From JAMXLG01 sp963818925 (GTDB taxonomy: Bacteria; Vulcanimicrobiota; Vulcanimicrobiia; Vulcanimicrobiales; Vulcanimicrobiaceae), in assembly GCA_963818925.1 (NCBI GenBank), contig CAWFTN010000001.1, forward strand, positions 1,116,001-1,180,000: a stretch of 64,000 bases of DNA. Direction: 5' to 3'. The notes beneath the pieces are model-generated. The model made no database searches. It was not told the DNA's origin and worked only from the letters and a program-made list of their open reading frames with translations. Shown here one piece after another: positions 16,984-25,539 of this stretch (its first letter is position 1; every line of letters begins with the position of its first letter). The position numbers and the translations under genes are program-made.

Positions 16984-17274
16984 ATGGTGAAGATCAGACT
17001 GCGCCGCATGGGCGCAAAGAAACAACCGACGTACCGCTTCGTGGTCGCCGATTCGCGCGCACCGCGTGACGGTCGTTTCATCGAGATCCTCGGGCACTAC
17101 AACCCGCGCACTGAGCCGAAGACGCTCGAAGTCAACGCGGATAAGGCGAAGGAATGGCTGGCCAAGGGTGCTCAGCCGACCGAGACCGTTCGCCGCCTCT
17201 TCGCAGAGAAGGGCATCATGGAGCGCGGTCCGATTCCGACGACCAAACGCGCTCCGCGCAAAGGCGCTGAGTAA
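16984..17274 (+). CDS. rpsP: ribosomal protein S16
   Basis: 96 residues starting MVKIRLRRMGAKKQPTYR, the S16 signature, with the conserved FIEILGHYNP segment. The stop and the next start overlap as TAATG. The 117-base gap after ffh has no clear terminator; a promoter may lie there, but no good hexamers are seen. Confidence 0.97.
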   Translation: MVKIRLRRMGAKKQPTYRFVVADSRAPRDGRFIEILGHYNPRTEPKTLEVNADKAKEWLAKGAQPTETVRRLFAEKGIMERGPIPTTKRAPRKGAE

Positions 17275-17813
17275 TGTCCTCGTTTGATGACGAATTCGGT
17301 CTCTTCGGCGAAGAGTCGGACGAGACCGAGCGTCGTCCCACGCTCGGCGCGCGCAAAATCGCGTCGAACGAAACGATCATCGACGACGTAGAACCGGAAG
17401 AAGAGCGTCCGGCGCGCGCGGAACGTCCGCCGCGTTCGGGCGGCGGCAAGCCACGCCGCGATTACGGTGGCGGAGGCGGCGGACGCCGCGGTGCGCACGA
17501 ACGTCGCGATCGTCAACCTTCGGATCCCTGGGCGTCGCAACGGCGCGCCAGCGAACTGCTCGATTTCATTGCAAAGAAGCTCGTGCAAAAGCCTGAGGAC
17601 GCGAGCGTCGAGTTGTTCACCGATGAAGAAGGCAAACCGGTCATCGAACTCGTCGTTGATCCGGAAGACTTAGGGAAAGTGATCGGCCGCAGCGGTCGCG
17701 TAGCGCAAGCGCTTCGCACGATCGTGCGCGCAACGGCAGAAGGCCGCATCTCGGTCGATATTCTCGACACGGAAGAAGCCGCTGCCGCCGACGAGGCCAA
17801 CCCTGAAGAATAA
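17274..17813 (+). CDS. khpA: KH-domain RNA-binding protein KhpA with a long disordered N-terminus
   Basis: 179 residues. The C-terminal half (about 95-170) is a single KH domain (LLDFIAKKLVQKP, VIGRSGRVAQALRTI with the GxxG loop GRSG, then ISVDIL), as in the ~76-residue KhpA that normally sits between rpsP and rimM. The extra N-terminal ~90 residues are acidic then Arg/Gly-rich (GGGGGGRRGAHERRDR), an RGG-like RNA-binding tail not usual in KhpA. The stop lies inside the rimM start region. Confidence 0.93.
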   Translation: MSSFDDEFGLFGEESDETERRPTLGARKIASNETIIDDVEPEEERPARAERPPRSGGGKPRRDYGGGGGGRRGAHERRDRQPSDPWASQRRASELLDFIAKKLVQKPEDASVELFTDEEGKPVIELVVDPEDLGKVIGRSGRVAQALRTIVRATAEGRISVDILDTEEAAAADEANPEE

Positions 17814-18318
17814 CGAGTTCCCGATCGGCCGGATCGCCGGCACGTTCGGAATTCGAGGAGAGCTCAAGTGCGACCCGACTAGTTCGGGTCGCGCTCTCTT
17901 TTCCACGGGCGCCGAACTGCAATGCGACGTCAACGGGCGACGTGAAACCGTCCACCTCGAAAGCGTCCGCGAACATAAAGGCCGCTTCTTAATTGCGCTC
18001 GATGAAGCGCCCGATGCAACGAGCGCCGAAAAATACATCGGCGCAACGTTTTACGCACCCCGCGAAGCACTCGACGTCGCCCAAGGCGAATATTTAGACG
18101 TCGATCTCGTAGGCTGCAGCGTCGTAAACGAAAGCGGAAAGCAATACGGCACCGTTTCCCGCGTCGACCATTACCCCGCGAACGAGATGCTCATCGTCGG
18201 CAAGTACATGCTGCCGATGGTCGCCGCTTTCATCAAAACCATCGACATCGCAAACAAAAGAATCACCGTCGACGTCCCACCCGGCCTACTCGACGACGAC
18301 TCCACCATGTCATCCTGA
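17803..18318 (+). CDS. rimM: 16S rRNA processing protein RimM, CTG start
   Basis: 171 residues helping 30S maturation (binds S19). The frame after khpA reads KNNEFPIGRIAGTFGIRGEL, the RimM N-terminus, and a PRC-barrel half near the C-terminus (QGEYLDVDLVGC, VDHYPANEMLIVG, PMVAAFI). No ATG, GTG or TTG lies in frame at the right place; a CTG at 17803 does, preceded by GAGG at 17793-17796 with 6-base spacing, so a CTG start is proposed. The last codons and TGA stop lie within the first unit of the repeat array. trmD and rplS, the usual next genes, are absent. Confidence 0.88.
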   Translation: MKNNEFPIGRIAGTFGIRGELKCDPTSSGRALFSTGAELQCDVNGRRETVHLESVREHKGRFLIALDEAPDATSAEKYIGATFYAPREALDVAQGEYLDVDLVGCSVVNESGKQYGTVSRVDHYPANEMLIVGKYMLPMVAAFIKTIDIANKRITVDVPPGLLDDDSTMSS

Positions 18319-19258
18319 GCGGAGCGAAGCGGAGTCAAAGGTCGTCTCTATTCAATTGCACGATGCGTTCCTTCGACTGCGGTGCTTCGCACCTTCGCTC
18401 AGGATGACAGGGTTGGTTACTGAACCACGGTCATGCCGATCTTGTCATCCTGAGCGGAGCGAAGCGGAGTCGAAGGATCGCCTCGATTGAATTGCACGAT
18501 GCGGTCCTTCGACTGCGGTGCTTCGCACCTTCGCTCAGGATGACAGGGTTGGTTACTGAACCACGGTCATGCCGATCTTGTCATCCTGAGCGGAGCGAAG
18601 CGGAGTCGAAGGATCGCCTCGATTGAATTGCACGATGCGGTCCTTCGACTGCGGTGCTTCGCACCTTCGCTCAGGATGATAGGGTTGGTTACTGAACCAC
18701 GGTCATGCCGATCTTGTCATCCTGAGCGGAGCGAAGCGGAGTCGAAGGATCGCCTCGATTGAATTGCACGATGCGGTCCTTCGACTGCGGTGCTTCGCAC
18801 CATCGCTCAGGATGACAGGGTTGGTTACTGAACCACGGTCATGCCGATCTTGTCATCCTGAGCGGAGCGAAGCGGAGTCGAAGGATCGCCTCGATTGAAT
18901 TGCACGATGCGGTCCTTCGACTGCGGTGCTTCGCACCTTCGCTCAGGATGACAGGGTTGGTTACTGAACCACGATCATGCCGATCTTGTCATCCTGAGCG
19001 GAGCGAAGCGGAGTCGAAGAATCGCCTCGATTAAATTGCACGATTTGGTCCTTCGACTGCCGTGCTTCGCACCTTCGCTCAGGATGACAGGGTGGGTTAC
19101 TGAACCACGGTCATGCCGATCTTGTCATCCTGAGCGGAGCGAAGCGGAGTCGAAGGATCGCCTCGATTTAATTGCACGATTTGGTCCTTCGACTGCCGTG
19201 CTTCGCATCTTCGCTCAGGATGACAGGGTGGGTCACTGAACCACGATTGTACCGATCA
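18308..19258. repeat. seven-copy 136-bp tandem repeat derived partly from the cupredoxin gene 3' end
   Basis: Units start at 18308, 18443, 18579, 18715, 18851, 18987 and 19123 (period 135, then 136). Each has a left arm (TGTCATCCTGAGCGGAGCG..), an A/T-richer middle, a right arm that is its imperfect reverse complement (..CGCTCAGGATGACA), and a tail GGTTACTGAACCACGGTCAT that reads on the minus strand as the end of the neighbouring cupredoxin (..TVVQ stop). The final unit's tail is the real gene end. The arms form a REP-like inverted repeat of about 40 bases each. Copies differ by a few substitutions only, so expansion is recent. No protein gene is seen inside. Confidence 0.92.
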
Positions 19259-20198
19259 TCTTTTCGAGGTCATCGTGGAAGAGACAGTAGTACTTATAGG
19301 TTCCAGCCTTCGTGAACGTTAGGCTAAATGATTGACCGGGCATCATCACGCCTGAATTCGCGAGTTGACTGCCGTCATACGTTGTCGTTCCGGTCGGCGG
19401 CGAGAACGGCGGCATTTCGGGCGCCGCCGCTCCTGCGACGGGGAACGTAACGGTGTGCGGCAAGTTGCTCGACAAATTCGTCCACGTCACCGTGCCTCCA
19501 ACCGGCACGGTGGTTGTCGGGCTTAGTGACTTGCCGTCGACGAAGCGCACGACGCTCGAATTCGGCGGTGGATTCGCGGTATTGAGTCCGTGCGAAATCC
19601 CGGCAGCGAGATGTGTGCCGCCGGCTGCGTAGGGAAATTCGGTCACCGAACTCGTCGCGACTTGCAAATCGCTCTGTTCCGCTGACGTTGCCTGCGCGGT
19701 GAGATCCGTTTGCGTTGCGGGGTACTTTGCACCGGCTTGCTGCACGGTAATGGTCTGTGTCATCTCTCCGTGGATCAGACAGTAAACTTTATAGACGCCG
19801 GGTTTCGTAAACGTTAGCGTGTAGCTCTTGCCGGCGAGAAGAAAGCCCGAGCTCGTATACGTGCTGCCGTCATAGGTTGCGCCGCCTGCGGGTTGTTGAA
19901 CGCTGGGGTCATTGGGCGGCGGAGGCAAGGAACGTGGTCCGAGCAGCGTAACCGTGTGCGGTTCGCCGGCCGGAAACGTCCATGTCACCGGGTCGCCTAC
20001 ATCGACCGTCACAGCGTTGGGATAAAACTGCAAGCCTTGATACGCTTCATCGCCGCTCGATGCGCCGGCTTGAATCAACCACGCATGGGCCTGCGGACCG
20101 GGCGCGGGTGACGGCGGCGTACTGACCGTTCCGCCTCCGCACGCGGTAAGCATCACGGCGGCGAGCGATGTGAGTAGAAAATATCGATTGAACATCAT
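19233..20198 (-). CDS. double-cupredoxin lipoprotein
   Basis: 321 residues. The signal peptide ends in a lipobox LTAC, so it is anchored in the envelope. Two plastocyanin-like domains follow (about 38-160 and 215-321). Domain 1 has the copper ligands His in GEPHTVTL and C-x2-H-x2-M in YCLIHGEM. Domain 2 has His in LPHTVTF and C-x2-H-x5-M in YCLFHDDLEKM, a longer Met loop. Probably a periplasmic electron carrier or copper protein. Its start overlaps the DUF5069 stop by 4 bases, and its 3' end is the source of the repeat array. Confidence 0.88.
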   Translation of the reverse strand: MMFNRYFLLTSLAAVMLTACGGGTVSTPPSPAPGPQAHAWLIQAGASSGDEAYQGLQFYPNAVTVDVGDPVTWTFPAGEPHTVTLLGPRSLPPPPNDPSVQQPAGGATYDGSTYTSSGFLLAGKSYTLTFTKPGVYKVYCLIHGEMTQTITVQQAGAKYPATQTDLTAQATSAEQSDLQVATSSVTEFPYAAGGTHLAAGISHGLNTANPPPNSSVVRFVDGKSLSPTTTVPVGGTVTWTNLSSNLPHTVTFPVAGAAAPEMPPFSPPTGTTTYDGSQLANSGVMMPGQSFSLTFTKAGTYKYYCLFHDDLEKMIGTIVVQ

Positions 20199-20629
20199 TG
20201 CACCTCTGGATAAAGATCGTGATCGTCAGCGACGAGCAAGTCGAAAAGAACGGGATATTGTGCGCGCAGATACTCGGGATAGAGCGAGTCGAATAAGGCG
20301 CGCTCATCGAAGGGAACGTCGTAATTGCGGAACGAGGAGAGCATCGCGTTTGCGTGCGCGTATTGCGCTCGGTCCGCATGGTCGCGCAGCCAGACGGCAA
20401 TCTGGCCTTCGTCCAGCGAGACGATCACGACCGCGCGCAGCGCGTTTAGCGATATGCCGATCGCCGTCAGGAGCATGCTGCTCAATCCCACATCGAGCAG
20501 GTACGGGCCCAAATCGCCGCCCGGTAGCGTCGCACGAACCTTGTCGATCGTGCGAGGCATGAGCATCAGGCCGTCAAGACGCTCGTACGGGCTTCGCGGC
20601 GGTTGCCGTCGCAAATCCAAAGCGGTCAT
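20195..20629 (-). CDS. DUF5069 family protein
   Basis: 144 residues with the family opening (LDLRRQPPRSPYERLDGLMLMPRTIDKVRA, split here by the eye into RRQPPRSPYERLDGLMLMPR) and the LPGGDLGPY segment. Helical, cytoplasmic, no catalytic motif. Family function is unknown. It is translationally coupled to the downstream cupredoxin lipoprotein. Confidence 0.85.
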   Translation of the reverse strand: MTALDLRRQPPRSPYERLDGLMLMPRTIDKVRATLPGGDLGPYLLDVGLSSMLLTAIGISLNALRAVVIVSLDEGQIAVWLRDHADRAQYAHANAMLSSFRNYDVPFDERALFDSLYPEYLRAQYPVLFDLLVADDHDLYPEVQ

Positions 20630-20677
20630 GGCGGAAAGCGTACGCCTCCGCTACGAGGACGCCCATGGGGAGAATCC

Positions 20678-23239
20678 CTACTTCGGTTGGAGTTGCGAGA
20701 GCGCGCGCACCGCGGCGGTGCGATTGTTTACCTGCAGCTTCTCGTAGAGCCGCGCGAGGTGTTTTTCGACGGTTTTCTCGCTGATGAACAAGTGCTCGGC
20801 CATCGCGCGATTGCTCTTTCCTTGTTGAAGAAGCTGCGCGATCTGCAGTTCCCGCTCGGAGAGCACCCCTTCGCGAACCGGCGGCTCGCCGAATTCGCGA
20901 GCACGGCGCTCATGTCGGACCCAGCCCATTGAAGCGTACAGCTGCGCGGCGCGCGCGGCAGCCGAATCGCGTGTTGCAAGGTCGTTGTCTCGCTCCGCCG
21001 ACAGCGCGCGGACCATCGCCGCAGTTGCTGCAAAGGCGGGCGCCGTCGCATCATAGTGCGGTTCGGTCAAAGCCTTGGCTTTCGAACGCGCGGCTTCGCT
21101 GCCGAATTCAGCCATTGCCGTCAGTGTTTCCCATGCGGCATACGGGATGGTCAGATGCTCCGCCGCGACGTCCAAAAGTTTCTGCGCGGCGCGCGCATCT
21201 CCGGAACGCACCAGTTTACGTGCCAACGTGCCGGCGAGCGGACCGAAAAACTCGTTGTGGCCGCCCGCGATGAACCGTGCGACCTCACCTACGTCGGGAA
21301 CGGCGATATCGCGCAAAAGCGCCGCGAGCAGCACGTATGCGTGCAACGCGGGAATCGGTGCGTCATGCGCGGCGGCGAAGTCCGCGAAGCGCACGAACGC
21401 CGCGTCGTCGCCGTGCAGCCACCGCTCGAATGCGGCGTGCGACGCATACGCAGCCTCGTACACCTCCAACTTATGAACGCGTGCGACGGCGAAGCACTGT
21501 TCGTAGAGCGGCATTGCCGGTAACCCGAGAAACAGCGCGTTCGCTGCGAGATTGCCGAAGTGTCCCGTGTACGTCGCATTTGTATGCACGATTCCGGCGT
21601 TCCGCCGAAACGCTTCAACGTTGCGCGAGAATACATCGACGTTGCCTTGTGTAGCCGCGATGGCGGCGCGTAAGGCGAAGTACGATCCGCCGGTAAGCGT
21701 CGCGCTCACACGTTGTTCGTCGATGCGGTTGAGCCATTCCATCGCCAGCGCCGGCTCGAATTCAGCCGCCTGCATCGCGACTTGCAACGCGAGTTCGTCC
21801 GCCAAATCGACGGGCAGCGGCGCAAGCTCTGCAATTGCGTGCTCCACGAGGGCCATCGCTTCACGAAAGCGGTCTTGATTGTAGAGGCTGCGCGCGAGGC
21901 TTTGATACAAGCGCGCAGCATCCTCAACTGCGTCCGCGGCCCGGTAAATACCGATCGCTTCGACATAGGCCTGGTCCGCGTCACGCAACAACGGCACGCG
22001 GTGCAGCGCGTCGCCAGCGCGCGCAAGCGCACGCGCACGTTCGAGCGAACCGCGCTCCGCGCATTCCGCGGCTTCGGCATAGAATCGCGCGGCGTCCGTA
22101 TATGCATGAACGGCATAGGCAAGGGCGCCGGCGCGCATGCGGTACCCGTACGCTTTTACGCGATCGAGCGCGCCGGCGTAATGGTATGCGAGCTGCGCGA
22201 AGCCGAGGGCGTCGAAACGCTCAGAGCGCTCTAACGCTTGAGCCGCCCGTTCGTGAAGCTCGATGCGTTGGGCTGACGTCAATCGCGCTGCGAGCACCGC
22301 GCGCGTAAACGCATGCGCAAAACGGAACGAATGCTCGAGCTCCTCGGTAACGATCCCATGAAGCTGTGCCTTTTCGAGCCGTCGGGCCACGGCGGCCGGC
22401 GTCGACTTGGTGATATCTGCAATCAGTTGAAGGTCGAATTCTTCGCCGACGATCGCCGCCGACTCCAAGACGCTGATCTCCGATGGATTCAATTGTGCGA
22501 TACGAGCGTCGATCGCCGTGCGTAACGTAAGTGGAATCTCGCGCGAGTCGCGATTCTTCGCAAGCTCGATCGTGAAGAACGGATTGCCGCCGGATAACGC
22601 AACGATGCGCCGGGCCCGCACTGATTGCGCTTCATCTTCGGGCAGAACCGATTGGGCGAGTTCAAGCGTTTCGCGCTGCTGCAGCGGACGCAAGTCCGAC
22701 ACGCGGACAGCGGCGTTGGTAAACAATTGGCGGACCGGGTCCGTTGCTTCCGACGCGCGAACCGTTGCGATAACGAGCAACCGGCGGATCTGCGGCATTC
22801 GCGCGAGAAGCGCATGGAGTAATTCGAGCGACCCTGCGTCCGCCCAGTGAATGTCTTCGAGAACGACGATGGTCGCGCGCGACTCCGCGACGGAGCGCAG
22901 CGACTCGATCACCGATGCGTGAAGGGCGGGTTGGTCGCCCGTCGCTTCGCCCGTTCGCATCGCATGTACGGCCGGCGGCGATATCGTTTGGAGTGCGGTG
23001 ATCCAGGGCGCAAACGGTGAACGCACGTGGTCGATTGCGCGGCCGACACCGATGAGGGCGCGCGAACCGGGTATCTTGCTGAGAAATTCTTTGATCAGGC
23101 GCGACTTACCGATGCCCGGTTCGCCGGCGACGATAACAAAATGGCCATAGCGATGTGAATCGCGACGCGCGCGCTCAAGCGCGGCTACTTCTTCGCGCCG
23201 GCCGACGAATGGAACGTGAGCATCACGCCGCATGTCCAC
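20678..23239 (-). CDS. large ATP-binding LuxR-family regulator (MalT/LAL type)
   Basis: 853 residues. N-terminal AAA/NACHT-like ATPase (about 10-260) with Walker A GEPGIGKS and Walker B IVVLEDIHWADA; a long helical TPR-like region (about 330-760); and a C-terminal LuxR HTH (about 785-845; LSERELQIAQLLQQGK, FISEKTVEKHLARLYEKL). Such proteins switch transcription on binding an inducer and ATP. No membrane segment. Targets are unknown; the DUF5069 and cupredoxin genes are 49 bases downstream on the same strand. Confidence 0.9.
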   Translation of the reverse strand: MDMRRDAHVPFVGRREEVAALERARRDSHRYGHFVIVAGEPGIGKSRLIKEFLSKIPGSRALIGVGRAIDHVRSPFAPWITALQTISPPAVHAMRTGEATGDQPALHASVIESLRSVAESRATIVVLEDIHWADAGSLELLHALLARMPQIRRLLVIATVRASEATDPVRQLFTNAAVRVSDLRPLQQRETLELAQSVLPEDEAQSVRARRIVALSGGNPFFTIELAKNRDSREIPLTLRTAIDARIAQLNPSEISVLESAAIVGEEFDLQLIADITKSTPAAVARRLEKAQLHGIVTEELEHSFRFAHAFTRAVLAARLTSAQRIELHERAAQALERSERFDALGFAQLAYHYAGALDRVKAYGYRMRAGALAYAVHAYTDAARFYAEAAECAERGSLERARALARAGDALHRVPLLRDADQAYVEAIGIYRAADAVEDAARLYQSLARSLYNQDRFREAMALVEHAIAELAPLPVDLADELALQVAMQAAEFEPALAMEWLNRIDEQRVSATLTGGSYFALRAAIAATQGNVDVFSRNVEAFRRNAGIVHTNATYTGHFGNLAANALFLGLPAMPLYEQCFAVARVHKLEVYEAAYASHAAFERWLHGDDAAFVRFADFAAAHDAPIPALHAYVLLAALLRDIAVPDVGEVARFIAGGHNEFFGPLAGTLARKLVRSGDARAAQKLLDVAAEHLTIPYAAWETLTAMAEFGSEAARSKAKALTEPHYDATAPAFAATAAMVRALSAERDNDLATRDSAAARAAQLYASMGWVRHERRAREFGEPPVREGVLSERELQIAQLLQQGKSNRAMAEHLFISEKTVEKHLARLYEKLQVNNRTAAVRALSQLQPK

Positions 23240-23287
23240 AGCATCGTATTCGGGCCGTGTATCACGCGTTCCGCGTTGTTCGAAATG

Positions 23288-24457
23288 TTATTTTGGTAAC
23301 GTTGCAATGAACGCGTTCACGTCGTGCAACACGTCGTCCGGGTTCGAAATGAAGATGAAGTGGTTTGCGTTAGCGACCCTGATCACTTTTGCGTTTGGTA
23401 ACCCATGCCCGAATGCGTCTGAAATTGCGTCCATCTCTTTCTTGTCGGTACTTTCGGCCCATGCGACTTGCGATACTGGAACGCGCCCGTGCATGTCATG
23501 AGGGTCGGCGAAAATGGCGAGGATCGGAACGTTGATCGGCCCGGTGAACGTTCTGCCTGGATTTTCGATGATCGCCTTCCCGACGGGCGCCATGGGCGGC
23601 GCACCGGCCGGCGGTGTTGGGAGCGGCTCGGGCGAGCTTACGGGTGTGCGCAGGGCGTACCAGTATCCCGCTTCCAGGTAGATCAGCGCGGAGACTTTCT
23701 GCGCATAGCGAGTTCCGATGTCGCTCAATTCCTCGCCCGCCATTGAATGACCGATGATCACCGGCTTCTGAATGTTGAGAGCATTCATTACAGCAATAAC
23801 ATCATCGCCAAGGCGATCCGCAGAATAGTTGACGGCGCTCGCATCCGGTTTGCTCGAATTCCCGAAACCGCGCCGCGTCATCGAATACACATGATACTTT
23901 GCAGTGAGCGAAGGGATGAGGCTATACCACACGTGAGCCGTGTTTCCAAGCCCGGCGAGCAGCAGCACAGGTCTACCGCTGCCGCCCCAGTCGAGAACTT
24001 CGTCTTTGACATTCCCATCGACGGAGACCATGTGCAACTTCGGCCGAATGATCTTCCATGTGGGACGCGCGACTTTGAGAAACGTCATCTCGTCCGCGGA
24101 GCCATGCGCAATGCCCCAAGCGCCAACCATCGCGGTCCCCTGATGCGCGAGTGTTGCTAAGTAGAGGCGGTGATAATCAAACCACGGCTCGGTATTCATG
24201 TTGAACCGCATCCGAATGTCTGATCCTCGAACCGTTACATCGTGGGTGACAAGCGGGACATCACTTTCATCGATCGCATGAACGACGACGTTCCAGCGCC
24301 CGTTCGCCTTGCTGATCTCCATGATGCGGCGCACAGGTCCCGTCGGACCCTGAATGATGCCTTGCCACGTTCCGGAGATATCCGTCGCGCTCGATGCGCG
24401 CGACGCCGTGACGAGGAGGGACGCGAGTATCGACGTGACGAGCAGAAGATATCGCAT
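23288..24457 (-). CDS. secreted alpha/beta hydrolase
   Basis: 389 residues from the ATG at 24457, with a signal peptide (LLLVTSILASLLVTASRA). An N-terminal beta domain of about 150 residues (GTWQGIIQGPTGPVRR) precedes an alpha/beta hydrolase fold: oxyanion region LLAGLGNTAHVW, nucleophile Ser in GHSMAGEE, acid Asp in FADPHD and His in VANANHFIF. Esterase-like; substrate unknown. The frame is open upstream to 24601, but that stretch is a half copy of the repeat element, which also supplies the AAGGAGG Shine-Dalgarno. Confidence 0.87.
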   Translation of the reverse strand: MRYLLLVTSILASLLVTASRASSATDISGTWQGIIQGPTGPVRRIMEISKANGRWNVVVHAIDESDVPLVTHDVTVRGSDIRMRFNMNTEPWFDYHRLYLATLAHQGTAMVGAWGIAHGSADEMTFLKVARPTWKIIRPKLHMVSVDGNVKDEVLDWGGSGRPVLLLAGLGNTAHVWYSLIPSLTAKYHVYSMTRRGFGNSSKPDASAVNYSADRLGDDVIAVMNALNIQKPVIIGHSMAGEELSDIGTRYAQKVSALIYLEAGYWYALRTPVSSPEPLPTPPAGAPPMAPVGKAIIENPGRTFTGPINVPILAIFADPHDMHGRVPVSQVAWAESTDKKEMDAISDAFGHGLPNAKVIRVANANHFIFISNPDDVLHDVNAFIATLPK

Positions 24458-24463
24458 GAGGCC

Positions 24464-24487
24464 TCCTTCGACAAGCTCAGGATGACA
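24464..24487. repeat. solitary half-copy of the REP-like arm
   Basis: TCCTTCGACAAGCTCAGGAT followed by GACA: one arm of the inverted repeat found in the 18308-19258 array, with an AAG variant in the middle. It lies between the secreted hydrolase and the next upstream gene. Confidence 0.8.
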
Positions 24488-24492
24488 CGGTG

Positions 24493-25530
24493 TTACGTGT
24501 TGTCGGGGTGATCCTTTGCGTAGGCGGCTACTGCGTCTTGAACGGCTTTGCGTTTGTCGTCGCTCGTTTGCGTGTTCGTGAAGAGGACGGCACCGAAACA
24601 AGTGTAGACGTTGAGCGTGAACGTGTACGAATTATGCGCGTGAAGTCCGCCGATGTGGGTTGCGTTGAGCACGCCGGAAGCGATCGTGTTGTGCCGGTTC
24701 GTCCCGCAGATCGAGTCGGCTTCCTTCGCAAGGTTCGACGAATTTGCGCGCGTCATCGACGTCTTATAGAATGCATCCATGGAGCGGAACAGATCGTCCG
24801 TCGCCTGACTGATATCGCCGGTGGCGGCAGTACCCGCGAGTCGGGCGACGATCACGGCCATTCCGGGTTTCGTGGTCGGCGCAGGCGTCGGCCCCGCAGC
24901 GACCTTGCTGCCGTGTTTGAAAACACTGCCGAGTTGGCTTAGCACGTTGGTCACGTTGTACGACGCGCCTTGTCCCGTTGCAGCCGGGGTGGGCGTTGCT
25001 TTTCCTTCGCTAACGACATCCGGGCGATCGACGCCGGCGGCTTGCAAAACGACGGTGCGCGCGGTGAGCGCTTGCGAAGCAATGTCGGGCACGCTTTGAA
25101 TTTGGGTCGTCGCGGAATAGACGGCGATGTCGGTATTCGAATCAACGACACGCGCGACGATGGCGGCGCCGGTACCGATGGGCTGCACGTATCCACTGAC
25201 GTAGTAGTCCGCGCGCTGCGCGTGCGCGTACTTTGCCCAATCTTCTTGCTTGATCTTTTCCGGAATCGGAAGCACGTTGAGGCCGCCGGCCTGCGACATG
25301 ACTTGCGAGTAGATCTGCGCGATGGCTTGGCCGGTGCGCGCGTCGACGTCGGCCGGCGTTTGGAACGGGTAGACCACGACGGTCGGCGTGAGCGATGCAG
25401 GTGTAGGCGCCGAAACCGGGGCGAACGACGGCGACGCCTTCGGAACCGGCGCGGGCTTTGGCGACGGCGGCGCAGCCGCGATCAACGCAAGGCTCGAGCA
25501 CAACAAAATGATACCGAAGGTGCGACGCAC
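24493..25530 (-). CDS. secreted Ala/Pro-rich protein of unknown function
   Basis: 345 residues with a signal peptide (IILLCSSLALIAAA) and a Pro/Ser/Ala linker (about 20-50). A domain about 50-170 (VVVYPFQTPADVDARTGQ, YYVSGYVQPIGTG, DSNTDIAVYSA) resembles the nucleotide-binding-like fold of TolB N-terminal or CsgG/GNA1162 lipoproteins that sum divergent paralogs; this is structural guesswork. The C-terminal domain (about 240-345) has two or three Cys (SICGTNRHN, VYTCFGAV) that could pair. Probably periplasmic. Confidence 0.7.
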   Translation of the reverse strand: MRRTFGIILLCSSLALIAAAPPSPKPAPVPKASPSFAPVSAPTPASLTPTVVVYPFQTPADVDARTGQAIAQIYSQVMSQAGGLNVLPIPEKIKQEDWAKYAHAQRADYYVSGYVQPIGTGAAIVARVVDSNTDIAVYSATTQIQSVPDIASQALTARTVVLQAAGVDRPDVVSEGKATPTPAATGQGASYNVTNVLSQLGSVFKHGSKVAAGPTPAPTTKPGMAVIVARLAGTAATGDISQATDDLFRSMDAFYKTSMTRANSSNLAKEADSICGTNRHNTIASGVLNATHIGGLHAHNSYTFTLNVYTCFGAVLFTNTQTSDDKRKAVQDAVAAYAKDHPDNT

Positions 25531-25539
25531 GGCACTCCT

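Noticed and set aside
18308..19258. CRISPR array
   Set aside because: The repeated unit is 136 bases long with no unique spacers; each unit is nearly the same throughout and contains an inverted repeat and a gene fragment.
20170..23000. Long plus-strand frames opposite the LuxR-type ATPase
   Set aside because: They are Arg-rich reverse-complement shadows of a gene with clear Walker and HTH motifs.
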